The notes under the pieces are model-generated. The model saw only the letters and a list, made by a program, of their open reading frames with translations, made no database searches and was not told where the DNA came from. A program made the position numbers and the translations under genes. Below, one piece after another: positions 26,993 through 37,494 of a DNA stretch of 64,000 nucleotides (the first letter of the stretch is position 1; each line of letters opens with the position of its first letter). The DNA comes from Solirubrobacteraceae bacterium (GTDB taxonomy: Bacteria > Actinomycetota > Thermoleophilia > Solirubrobacterales > Solirubrobacteraceae): contig JADGPP010000005.1 in assembly GCA_017882375.1 (NCBI GenBank), forward strand, positions 23,803 to 87,802, in the 5' to 3' direction.

Positions 26993-27688
26993 ATGCGCCT
27001 GGTCAAGTACCTCGCCCACGCCGGCGTCGCCTCGCGCCGCGCGGCCGAGACGCTGATCGCCGCCGGGCGCGTGAGCCTCGACGGAGAGGTGGTGACCGAC
27101 CCCGCGCGCGACGTGGGACAGGACAGCCGCGTGAGCGTCGACGGGCGGCCGCTGGACGGACCTGAGCAGCGCGTCACCTACGCCGTGCACAAGCCCGTCG
27201 GCGTCGTCTCGACCGCCCGTGACACGCACGGGCGCCCGACCGTCGTCGGCCTGGTCCCGGCGCAGGGGGTCCGCCTGTACCCGGTCGGGCGCCTGGATGC
27301 CGACAGCAGCGGGCTGATCCTGCTGACCAACGACGGCGAGCTGGCCAACCGGCTGACGCACCCGAGCTTCGAGGTCGCCAAGACCTACCGCGCGACGCTC
27401 GCGGGGTGGCCGATCGGCGATCGTGCGCTGGCACGCCTGCGCGACGGCGTGGAGCTCGACGACGGCCCGACGGCGCCGGCGCGGGTGCGGCGCCTGGGCG
27501 AGCACGAGATCGAGCTGACGATCCACGAGGGGCGCAACCGCCAGGTGCGGCGCATGTGTGCGGCGGTCGGTCATCCGGTGCTGGGGCTGTCGCGTGTCGG
27601 CTTCGGCCCGCTGGGCCTGAATGGGCTGGGGCCGGGCGAGCACAGGCGCCTGAGCGACGCGGAGCTCGGTCGGCTGCGGGCGCTCTGA
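26993..27688 (+). CDS. rluB: RluB/RsuA-family 23S rRNA pseudouridine synthase
   Basis: S4 domain MRLVKYLAHAGVASRRAAETLI; PVGRLDADSSGLILLTNDGELANRLTHP; RNRQVRRMCAAVGHPV. ATG 26993 is the plausible start. Confidence 0.92.
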   Translation: MRLVKYLAHAGVASRRAAETLIAAGRVSLDGEVVTDPARDVGQDSRVSVDGRPLDGPEQRVTYAVHKPVGVVSTARDTHGRPTVVGLVPAQGVRLYPVGRLDADSSGLILLTNDGELANRLTHPSFEVAKTYRATLAGWPIGDRALARLRDGVELDDGPTAPARVRRLGEHEIELTIHEGRNRQVRRMCAAVGHPVLGLSRVGFGPLGLNGLGPGEHRRLSDAELGRLRAL

Positions 27689-27701
27689 CACAATCGCCCG
27701 T

Positions 27702-28067
27702 ATGCGGCTGTTCGCCCTGCGGGGCGCTATCAGCGTCGAGCGCAACGACGCTGACGAGATCCTCGCGGCGACGACTGCGCTGATGCGGGAGATCATGCAG
27801 CGCAACGCGCTCACCCCGGAGAACGTCGTCAGTTGCATCTTCACGGCGACCAACGACCTCAACGCGGAGTTCCCGGCGGTCGCGGCGCGCGCGCTGGGCT
27901 TCGAGGGCGTGCCGCTGCTTTGCGCGCGCGAGATCGCCGTGCCGCGGGCGCTGCCACGCGTGATCAGGGTGCTGATCCACTACTACGCCGAGGACGGGCA
28001 TGAGTCAAAGCACGTGTACCTCGGCGAGGCGAGCACGCTGCGCGAGGACTTACAGGCTGCGCAGTAG
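27702..28067 (+). CDS. aroH: Chorismate mutase, AroH type
   Basis: RGAISVERNDADEILAATTALMREIMQRNALTPENVVSCIFTATNDLNAEFPA. Confidence 0.93.
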   Translation: MRLFALRGAISVERNDADEILAATTALMREIMQRNALTPENVVSCIFTATNDLNAEFPAVAARALGFEGVPLLCAREIAVPRALPRVIRVLIHYYAEDGHESKHVYLGEASTLREDLQAAQ

Positions 28068-28079
28068 GCGTCTGGCTCG

Positions 28080-29213
28080 GTGTTGACCCCGGCGGGCCCG
28101 CCATCGACGCCACGGGCACGGCACAATGGAGCGGTGCCCCTCGAGTTCTCAGAGCGCGTCGCCAGGCTGCCGACGTACCCGGTCGCGGGCGGCTACGCCG
28201 GGGACGCGCCGCTGGTGCGCCTGGCGAGCAACGAGTCGCCCTATCCGCCCCTGCCGGAGGTGCGCGCGGCGATCGAGCGGGCGCTGGGCACGCTCAACCG
28301 CTACCCGGATCCCGCCAACTCGCTGCTGCGCAGGCGCCTGAGCGATCGCTACGGCGTCCCGCAGTCGCGCATCGCGATCGGCAACGGCTCGTGCGACATC
28401 CTGCTGGCCGCCGGCGAGGCGCTGCTCGAGCCCGGCGCCGAGCTCGTCTACTCGTGGCCGTCGTTCTCGGTCTATCCGCACCTCGGCGCGGCGTCGGGCG
28501 CGCGCGCGATCACCGTGGCGCTCGACGACGAGGATCGTCACGACCTGCCGGCGATGCTGCGTGAGATCACCGTCGCCACGCGACTGGCGATCATCTGCAA
28601 CCCCAACAATCCGACGAGCACGGCGATCACGCTGCGGGAGATCGCCGCCTTCCTCGACGAGGTCCCGCCACACGTGTGCGTGATCGTCGACGAGGCCTAC
28701 TGCGAGTTCAACCTGCTCGAGGACCCCGACGCATCGATCGATCTGCTCGATCACCACCCCAACCTGATGCTGCTGCGGACGTTCTCCAAGGTTCATGGGC
28801 TGTGCGGGCTGCGCGTCGGCTTCGCCCTGTGCGGCTCCGAGCGCCTGCCCCAGGCGCTCGACCAGGTGCGCCAGCCGTTCTTCTGCAACGCGCTCGCGCA
28901 GGCCGCCGCTGTCGAGGCGCTGGAGCACCAGGACGCGGTGATCGACCGCGTCGCGCGCAACGTCGCCGAGCGCATCTCCGTCGCCGAGCGGCTGCGCGCG
29001 CTGGGGATCGAGCCGGCCGAGTCGCAGGCCAACTTCTGCTGGTTCTCACTCGGCGCCGAGCGCGACGAGCAGGCGGTCATGCGCGGTCTGCAGGAGCGCG
29101 GCGTGCTGGTCCGCGGCGGCACCGCGCTGGGCGGCGCGGGATCGCTGCGCGTGACCTACGGCACGCCGCAGGAGAATGCACGCTTTCTCGACGCGCTTGC
29201 CGAGGTGCTCTGA
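28080..29213 (+). CDS. hisC: Histidinol-phosphate / aromatic aminotransferase (PLP, class I/II)
   Basis: LASNESPYPPLPEV, NPNNPTSTAI, DEAYCEF, RTFSKVHGLCGLRVGF. Start may be GTG 28134. In this cluster it may act on phenylpyruvate/HPP. Confidence 0.85.
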   Translation: MLTPAGPPSTPRARHNGAVPLEFSERVARLPTYPVAGGYAGDAPLVRLASNESPYPPLPEVRAAIERALGTLNRYPDPANSLLRRRLSDRYGVPQSRIAIGNGSCDILLAAGEALLEPGAELVYSWPSFSVYPHLGAASGARAITVALDDEDRHDLPAMLREITVATRLAIICNPNNPTSTAITLREIAAFLDEVPPHVCVIVDEAYCEFNLLEDPDASIDLLDHHPNLMLLRTFSKVHGLCGLRVGFALCGSERLPQALDQVRQPFFCNALAQAAAVEALEHQDAVIDRVARNVAERISVAERLRALGIEPAESQANFCWFSLGAERDEQAVMRGLQERGVLVRGGTALGGAGSLRVTYGTPQENARFLDALAEVL

Positions 29214-29225
29214 AGGTGCTACAAC
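29197..29225 (+). promoter_or_regulatory. Putative promoter for the aromatic leader/DAHP synthase transcript
   Basis: TTGCCG (29197-29202) - 17 bp - TACAAC (29220-29225), placing a TSS near 29232, about 8 nt before the leader ATG. Confidence 0.4.
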
Positions 29226-29239
29226 GTCCAACAACGACT

Positions 29240-29326
29240 ATGTCAGCCGCCGCCACCGTATCCACCTGCAGCTCCCGCGCGCGCGTCGAATGGTCGTATC
29301 ACGCCCGCACCTGGCGATTTAGCTAG
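29240..29326 (+). CDS. Putative aromatic amino-acid leader peptide MSAAATVSTCSSRARVEWSYHARTWRFS
   Basis: 28-codon ORF ending in a cluster of Trp, Tyr, His, Trp, Phe codons just before a run of competing hairpins and upstream of a DAHP synthase gene. Confidence 0.55.
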   Translation: MSAAATVSTCSSRARVEWSYHARTWRFS

Positions 29327-29449
29327 GCGCTTCGGCCTGGCCCCGTACGTGAGCGGGGGCCTCGTGCCGCATCGGGTCCCCACCACGGGGACTGAGCGCC
29401 TTGCAGACGGGACCCAGCGTCCCAGCTCGCGGGCCGGACAGCGCCGGCC
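29323..29449 (+). promoter_or_regulatory. Candidate transcription attenuator / structured leader
   Basis: 1 GGCCCC 29339-44, 2 GGGGGCC 29355-61, 3 GGTCCCC 29375-81, 4 GGGGAC 29387-92; 1:2, 2:3 and 3:4 pairings are alternatives. Extra hairpins at 29409-29423 and 29432-29449; closing pair AGGCGCT/AGCGCCT 29325-31/29395-401. Confidence 0.6.
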
Positions 29450-29497
29450 AGGCAGTTGTTCGCACCACGACTTCGGGATTGTTGAAAGGATGAATCG

Positions 29498-30539
<1,042 letters not shown>

Positions 30540-30547
<8 letters not shown>

Positions 30548-31649
30548 CCTATCCGGCGCCGAGCTGCGCCCGGCCGACTACGTCCGAGACAGGCGGATCG
30601 AACGGGTCGTCCCGCTGCTCGCGCCTGATGCGCTGCTCGAGGAGCTGCCTCTGAGCGGCGAGCACGCCGACGTTGTCGTCCGCGGCCGCCGCGAGGTCCA
30701 GGCTGTCCTGCAGGGTGCCGGCGACAGGCTCCTCGTCGTCGTCGGGCCCTGCAGCGTGCACGACCCCGACGCGACACTCGAGTACGCGGCGCGGCTCGCG
30801 CAGCGCGCGCGCGATCTGAGCAGCGAGCTGCTGATCGTGATGCGGGTCTACTTCGAGAAGCCGCGCACGACGACCGGCTGGAAGGGCCTCATCAACGACC
30901 CGCACCTCGATGGCTCGGGCGACGTCAACGCAGGCCTGCACCTTGCGCGGCGCGTGCTGCTGGGCGTGCTCGACAGCGGGCTTCCCGTCGGCTGCGAGTT
31001 CCTCGATCCGATCACGCCGCAGTACATAGCCGACGCGGTCTCCTGGGGCGCGATCGGAGCGCGCACGACCGAGAGCCAGATCCACCGCCAACTGGGCTCC
31101 GGTCTATCGATGCCGGTCGGCTTCAAGAATCGCACCGACGGCAACGTGCAGGTCGCCGTGGATGCCGTGCGCGCCGCTGCGGCGCCGCACGCCTTCGCCG
31201 GCATCGATCCGAACGGCACCCCCGCGATCCTGTATACGCGTGGGAACGCCGACTGTCACATCATCCTGCGCGGGGGCAAAGGCCAGCCCAACTACGAGGC
31301 CTCCAGCGTGGCGGCGGCGCTCGATCTGCTCGAGGCCGCCCGGCTTCCGAGGCGCGTGATGATCGACCTCAGCCATGACAACAGCGGCAAGGAGCCCGAA
31401 CGACAGCCAGCTGTCGCAGCAGACGTAGGTAGGCAGGTTGCGCACGGCAGCGAGGCCATCGTCGGTGTGATGCTGGAGTCGTTCCTCGTCGCCGGCCGAC
31501 AGGATCTACGGCCGGGTGTCGAGCTCTGCTACGGCCAGTCAATCACGGACGGGTGTCTGGGCTGGGAGACGACCGTCGAGGTGCTGGAGGGCTTGGCACA
31601 ATCCGTCCGCGATCGCAACGCCACCCGGAAGCACTCGGCGCAGCACTGA
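30540..31649 (+). CDS. aroG: 3-deoxy-7-phosphoheptulonate synthase, AroG/E. coli type (class I-alpha)
   Basis: VVVGPCSVHDPDATLEYA, MRVYFEKPRTTTGWKGLINDPHLDGSGDVNAGL, MIDLSHDNSGK, SITDGCLGWETT; TTG 30540 start overlaps the aroF stop. Confidence 0.92.
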
Positions 31650-31653
31650 TCGG

Positions 31654-32727
31654 ATGCGAATCGCGGTCCTCGGGGTCGGGCTGATCGGCGGCTCAATCGG
31701 CCTGGCCGCCCGGCGGCGCGCGGGGGCGCGCGTGTGCGGGTATGACCCCGACGAGCGGGTGCTGGCCAAGGCGCTAGCGCTCGGCGCGATCGACACCGCG
31801 GCGACGGACATCGCCGGCGCCGTGCGCGACGCCGACGTGGTGTTCGTCGCGGCGCCGGTTGGCGCGCTGGGCGAGACGGTGGCGCTGGCGCTCCAGAGCG
31901 CCGGGGCCGACTGCGTGGTCAGCGACGTGGGCTCGACCAAGCGCGTGCTCGCCGATGCCGGCTCCGACGAGCGCTTCATCGGTGGCCACCCGCTTGCCGG
32001 TGCGGAGACTTCGGGCGTGGAGCATGCGCGCGAGGATCTGTTCGAGGGCGCGGTGTGGTACCTGACGCCGGCGGCCAACAGCACCGGAGTGCTCTACGAG
32101 CGCCTGCATCGGCTGCTGACGACGATCGGCGCGCGCCCCGTGGCGATCGACGCCGAGACCCACGATCGCCTGCTCGCGGCGGTCTCACATCTGCCGCACG
32201 TGCTCGCCAACGTGCTCGCGGCACAGGCGGCGAGCACGCTCGGCGGCGCCGCCGAAGGACGCGTGCCGGCGGTCGGGCCGAGCTTTCGCGACGCGACGCG
32301 CGTGGCCGGGGCCAACAGCGCGATCTGGACGGACATCTACATGTCCAACCGCGACGCGCTGATTCCCGCGATCGACGCCTTCGCCGCGGCGCTGGGCGAG
32401 GTGCGCGCCACGCTGGCGGCGGGCGACGCGCAGGCCGTCGCCGCATGGAACGACAGCGCGCGCGCTGATCGCGACGAGCTGCTCGGTGCGGGACTGACGG
32501 GCGGCCCGGTGAGCGAGCTGCGCGCCTCTGTGCCCAACCGCCCGGGCGTGATCGCCGAGATCGCGCTGGCGCTGGGCCGCGCAGGTGTCAACATCCTCGA
32601 CATGGCGCTCTCGCCCTCGGAGGACAATCGCCAGGGCGTCGTGGCGCTGTGGATCGGCGGCGAAGACAGCGTCGGGCGCGCCGAGCAGCTGATCGGCGAC
32701 CTCGGCTTTCCCGTCGCGCGGGCATGA
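31654..32727 (+). CDS. tyrA: Prephenate dehydrogenase with C-terminal ACT domain
   Basis: MRIAVLGVGLIGGSIGLAARR, SDVGSTKRVLADA, FIGGHPLAGAETSGVEHAREDLF; ACT-like SVPNRPGVIAEIALALGRAGVNILD. Confidence 0.93.
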   Translation: MRIAVLGVGLIGGSIGLAARRRAGARVCGYDPDERVLAKALALGAIDTAATDIAGAVRDADVVFVAAPVGALGETVALALQSAGADCVVSDVGSTKRVLADAGSDERFIGGHPLAGAETSGVEHAREDLFEGAVWYLTPAANSTGVLYERLHRLLTTIGARPVAIDAETHDRLLAAVSHLPHVLANVLAAQAASTLGGAAEGRVPAVGPSFRDATRVAGANSAIWTDIYMSNRDALIPAIDAFAAALGEVRATLAAGDAQAVAAWNDSARADRDELLGAGLTGGPVSELRASVPNRPGVIAEIALALGRAGVNILDMALSPSEDNRQGVVALWIGGEDSVGRAEQLIGDLGFPVARA

Positions 32728-32737
32728 CGGCGGTCCG

Positions 32738-34023
32738 ATGAACAGGCGCTTCGAGCCCGCTCGTGGGCTGACGGGGGAGCTGCGCGCGCCGCCGGACAAG
32801 TCGATCTCCCATCGCGCGGCGCTGCTCGGCGCGATGGCCTCCGAGCCCGTGCGGATCGAGCGCTACCTGCACGCGGCCGACACCGACTCGACGCTGGAGG
32901 CGGTGCGCGCGCTCGGTGCGCTGGTGGAGCTGCGCGGCGAGGAGGTCGTCGTGCGCGGCACTGGCCTGCGCGAGGCGCGCGAACCGGACGGCCCGATCGA
33001 CGTGGGCAACGCGGGCACGCTGCTGCGCCTGCTGCCCGGCTGGCTGGCCGCGCAGGAGGGGCGCTCGTTCACGCTGGACGGCGACGAGTCGATCCGCCGA
33101 CGCCCGGTCGACCGGATCGCCGAGCCGCTGCGCCTGATGGGCGCGCAGCTGAGCGCGCGAAATGGCCGCTTTGCGCCGCTGACGGTGCGCGGCAGCCACC
33201 TGCGCGCGATTTCCTACGACCTCTCCGTGGCCAGCGCGCAGGTCAAGTCGTGCGTGCTGCTCGCGGCGCTGGCGGCGGACGGCGCGACGACGGTGTCAGA
33301 GCCCGCGCGCAGCCGCGACCACACCGAGCGGATGCTGCTGCGGGCGGGGGTGGGCATCCACCGAAACGGCCGCCGCGTCACGGTCGTCAATGCCGACGAG
33401 CTGCTGCTGGACAGCGTGCGCATACCCGGGGACGCCAGCTCGGCGGCGTTCTTGATCACCGCCGGCGTGCTCGTGCCGCACTCGCGCCTGCTGATCGGCG
33501 ACGTCGGCGTCAACTGGACTCGCACCGGCTTCATGCGCATCGTCAGGCGAATGCAGGGCATCGTGCTCGGCGATCTCGAGGACGAGACGGGCGAGCTGAT
33601 CGGCGACGAGCCCGTCAGCGACCTCGACGTCGCCTACGGGGCGCTGGAGGGCACCGTCGTCGAGGCCGACGAGGTGCCCTTGGCGATCGACGAGCTGCCG
33701 CTGGTCGCGCTGCTGGGCTGCTTCGCCGAGGGCGAGACGATCGTGCGCGGTGCGCAGGAGCTGCGCGTGAAGGAGTCCGACCGGATCGCCGGCGCGGTCG
33801 AGGGGCTGCGCGGCCTGGGCGCGGAGATCGAGGCGACGCAGGACGGGTTTGCCGTGCGCGGCACGGGCGGTCTGCGCGGCGGCACGATCGACGCGCGCGG
33901 CGACCACCGCATGGCGATGATGGGCGCGATCGCCGGCCTGGCCTCGCGCGAGGGCGTCGAGGTCGTGGGAATGGAGGCCGCGACGGTCTCCTACCCGCAG
34001 TTCGTCGAGGATCTGGCGGGGCT

Positions 34024-34033
<10 letters not shown>
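32738..34033 (+). CDS. aroA: 3-phosphoshikimate 1-carboxyvinyltransferase (EPSP synthase)
   Basis: PPDKSISHRAALLGAMA, GNAGTLLRLLPG, KESDRIAGAVEGLRGLG, DHRMAMMGAIAGLAS. Confidence 0.95.
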
Positions 34034-34686
<653 letters not shown>

Positions 34687-34778
34687 TCCGTCCACAGCTC
34701 GCCGCGCCCGCGCCGAGCAGGCGGCGACGGCGCACCGGCCCGCCCGGAACGACGGTCGCGGCGGGTCATACTGGCTGC

Positions 34779-36194
34779 ATGAAGGTCGCAATCGTCGGTT
34801 ACCCCAACGTGGGCAAGTCCTCGCTGATCAACCGCCTCACGGGCACGCGCGAGGCGGTCGTGCACGAGCGTCCCGGGATCACGCGCGACCGCAAGGAGCT
34901 CGACTGCGAGTGGAACGGGCGCCAGTTCAAGCTGATCGACACCGGGGGAGTGGACTTCGAGGACGAGGATCCGCTGGCCGGCTCGATCCGCGACCAGGCG
35001 CGCGCCGGCCTGGCCGATGCGCAGGTCGCGGTGCTCGTCGTCGACGCGCGCGCCGGCGTGCGCCCGGGCGACGAGGAGATGGCCGATCTGCTGCGCCGCT
35101 CGCCGCTGCCGACGATCGTCGCGGCGAACAAGTGCGACGGCGTAGCCGAGCTGCCGCTGGCCGCCGAGTTCCATCGCCTCGGCCTCGGCGAGCCGCTGGC
35201 CGTGTCGGCCTCACAGGGACTCGGCTCGGGCGACCTGCTCGACCGGATCGTGGCGCTGCTGCCGGCGGGCGACGAGAGCGTGGACGACGACACGATCCGC
35301 CTGGCGGTGATCGGCCGCCCGAACGTGGGCAAGTCCTCGCTGGTCAACCGCTTCCTCGGCGAGGAGCGCGTGATCGTCTCGGAGGTCGCGGGAACGACGC
35401 GTGACGCGATCGACATGCCGCTGCTGGTCGGCGAGCGCAAGCTGACGCTGATCGACACCGCGGGCATGCGCCGCCAGTCCAAGGTCGCCGACTCGGTGGA
35501 GTACTACACGGCGCTGCGCTCGCAGCGCGCGGCCGAACGCGCCGACGTGGCGCTTGTCGTCTGCGACGCCACCGACGGCGTGACCTCCCAGGATCTGCGT
35601 GTGGCCGAGCTGGCGATGAAGGCCGGCTGTGCAACGGCGATCGTGCTGAACAAGTGGGACATCCGCGAGGGCAGCGAGGACGATCTCGACCACGAGCGCG
35701 CGCACGTCGCCGAGAAGCTGCGCCTGCGTCCGCGCGTGATGACGGCCAGCGCGAAGACCGGCCGCCACGTCGATCGCCTGCTCACCGAGGTCATAGCGCT
35801 CGGCGACCGCATGGCCGCTCGCATTCCCACGCCCGAGCTCAACCGCTTTCTCGCCGAGGCGATACAGGCGCGCCAGCCGCCCGTGGGCACGCGTCGCGGC
35901 TCCAGCCAGCACCGCCTGAAGCTGATCTACATGACGCAGATCGGCGAGCGCCCGCCGCGCTTTGCGATCCAGGTCAACTCGCGCACGCGCGTCACGCGTG
36001 ACTACGCCTACTTCCTGGAGAACCGGATGCGCGCCCGCTACGGGATGGACGGCATTCCTTTGATCATCGACTTCGTCGAGCGTGGGCAGCGTGGTCGCTC
36101 CGACAAGCGCGCAGCCCGTGGGGGCAAGTCGCCCGACGGCGCGCAGGCGACCGCGACCGCGGCGCTGACGGAGTCGCGCACGCCCTTCCCCTAG
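34779..36194 (+). CDS. der: Ribosome-associated GTPase Der (EngA), double G domain
   Basis: Two GxxNVGKSS motifs ([34 protein letters not shown]); ATG 34779. Confidence 0.95.
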   Translation: MKVAIVGYPNVGKSSLINRLTGTREAVVHERPGITRDRKELDCEWNGRQFKLIDTGGVDFEDEDPLAGSIRDQARAGLADAQVAVLVVDARAGVRPGDEEMADLLRRSPLPTIVAANKCDGVAELPLAAEFHRLGLGEPLAVSASQGLGSGDLLDRIVALLPAGDESVDDDTIRLAVIGRPNVGKSSLVNRFLGEERVIVSEVAGTTRDAIDMPLLVGERKLTLIDTAGMRRQSKVADSVEYYTALRSQRAAERADVALVVCDATDGVTSQDLRVAELAMKAGCATAIVLNKWDIREGSEDDLDHERAHVAEKLRLRPRVMTASAKTGRHVDRLLTEVIALGDRMAARIPTPELNRFLAEAIQARQPPVGTRRGSSQHRLKLIYMTQIGERPPRFAIQVNSRTRVTRDYAYFLENRMRARYGMDGIPLIIDFVERGQRGRSDKRAARGGKSPDGAQATATAALTESRTPFP

Positions 36195-36256
36195 ACTTTC
36201 CCGGCTCTCGCCGGTCCCTGCCCGACGCAACGAACCTGGAGCCAATTCCCGCTGCC

Positions 36257-37468
36257 ATGACCGAGTTTTCCGACAACGAATTCCTGTTCACGTCCGAGTC
36301 CGTCACCGAGGGACACCCGGACAAGATCGCCGACCAGATCTCCGACGGCGTGCTCGATGCCGTGCTCAAGGACGATCCGTACGGCCGCGTCGCATGCGAG
36401 ACGCTCGTGAACACGGGTCTGATCGTCGTATCCGGCGAGATCTCGACCGACACCTACGTGGACATCCAGGAGGTCGCACGCGAGACCGTGCGCAAGATCG
36501 GCTACACCGACGCCGACCTCGGCTTCTCGGCGGACTCGTGCGCGGTGCTCAACGCGATCGACAAGCAGTCGCCGGACATCGCGCAGGGGGTGGACAAGGC
36601 CTATGAGGCGCGAACCGATGCAAGCGACGAGGACGAGCTGGACGTCGCCGGCGCCGGCGACCAGGGGATGATGTTCGGGTACGCGACCAACGAGACCGAC
36701 ACGCTGATGCCGTTGCCGATCTCGCTGGCGCACCGCCTCGCCGAGCGCCTGGCCGCGGTTCGCAAGACCGGCACGCTCGACTACCTGCGCCCGGACGGCA
36801 AGACGCAGGTCAGCGTCCGCTACCAGGACGGCAAGCCGGTCGAGATCGAAAAGCTTCTGATCTCCACGCAGCACGCCGCGGGAGCGGAGTCGCTGATCCC
36901 GGACGACCTCTGGGAGCACGTCGTAGAGCCGATCCTGGCGAAGGACCTGTATGACGCCGACAAGCTGCGCAAGAACTTCCTCGTCAACCCGACCGGCAAA
37001 TTCGTGATCGGTGGCCCGGTGGGCGACGCGGGGCTGACCGGACGCAAGATCATCGTCGACACCTACGGCGGCATGGCCCGCCACGGCGGCGGCGCCTTCT
37101 CCGGCAAGGACCCCTCCAAGGTCGATCGCTCGGCCGCCTACGCTGCGCGCTGGGTCGCCAAGACGATCGTCGCCGCGGGATTGGCCGAACGCGCCGAAGT
37201 GCAGGTCGCCTACGCGATTGGCGTCGCCCACCCGGTATCGGTGATGGTCGAGACGTTCGGCACCGAGCAGATCGGCCGCGGCCAGATCGCCAAAGCCGTC
37301 GACGCGGTCTTCGACCTGCGCCCGGGCGCCTTTCGCGAGGAGCTCAACCTGCACCGCCCGATCTACCAGAAGACGGCCGCATACGGCCACTTCGGCCGCG
37401 ACGACCACGACTTCACGTGGGAGCGGACCGACAAGGCCGACGCCCTGCGGTCTGCCGCCGGGCTCTAG
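36257..37468 (+). CDS. metK: S-adenosylmethionine synthetase
   Basis: [52 protein letters not shown]. Confidence 0.97.
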   Translation: MTEFSDNEFLFTSESVTEGHPDKIADQISDGVLDAVLKDDPYGRVACETLVNTGLIVVSGEISTDTYVDIQEVARETVRKIGYTDADLGFSADSCAVLNAIDKQSPDIAQGVDKAYEARTDASDEDELDVAGAGDQGMMFGYATNETDTLMPLPISLAHRLAERLAAVRKTGTLDYLRPDGKTQVSVRYQDGKPVEIEKLLISTQHAAGAESLIPDDLWEHVVEPILAKDLYDADKLRKNFLVNPTGKFVIGGPVGDAGLTGRKIIVDTYGGMARHGGGAFSGKDPSKVDRSAAYAARWVAKTIVAAGLAERAEVQVAYAIGVAHPVSVMVETFGTEQIGRGQIAKAVDAVFDLRPGAFREELNLHRPIYQKTAAYGHFGRDDHDFTWERTDKADALRSAAGL

Positions 37469-37494
37469 CCGCCGGCCAGTCTAAGGTCCGGGCG

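Noticed and set aside
34687-34778. GC-rich cmk-der intergenic region considered as ncRNA
   Set aside because: Some short complementarity but no clear multi-helix or repeat organisation.
36195-36256. Possible SAM riboswitch before metK
   Set aside because: 62-bp gap with no recognisable SAM aptamer features.
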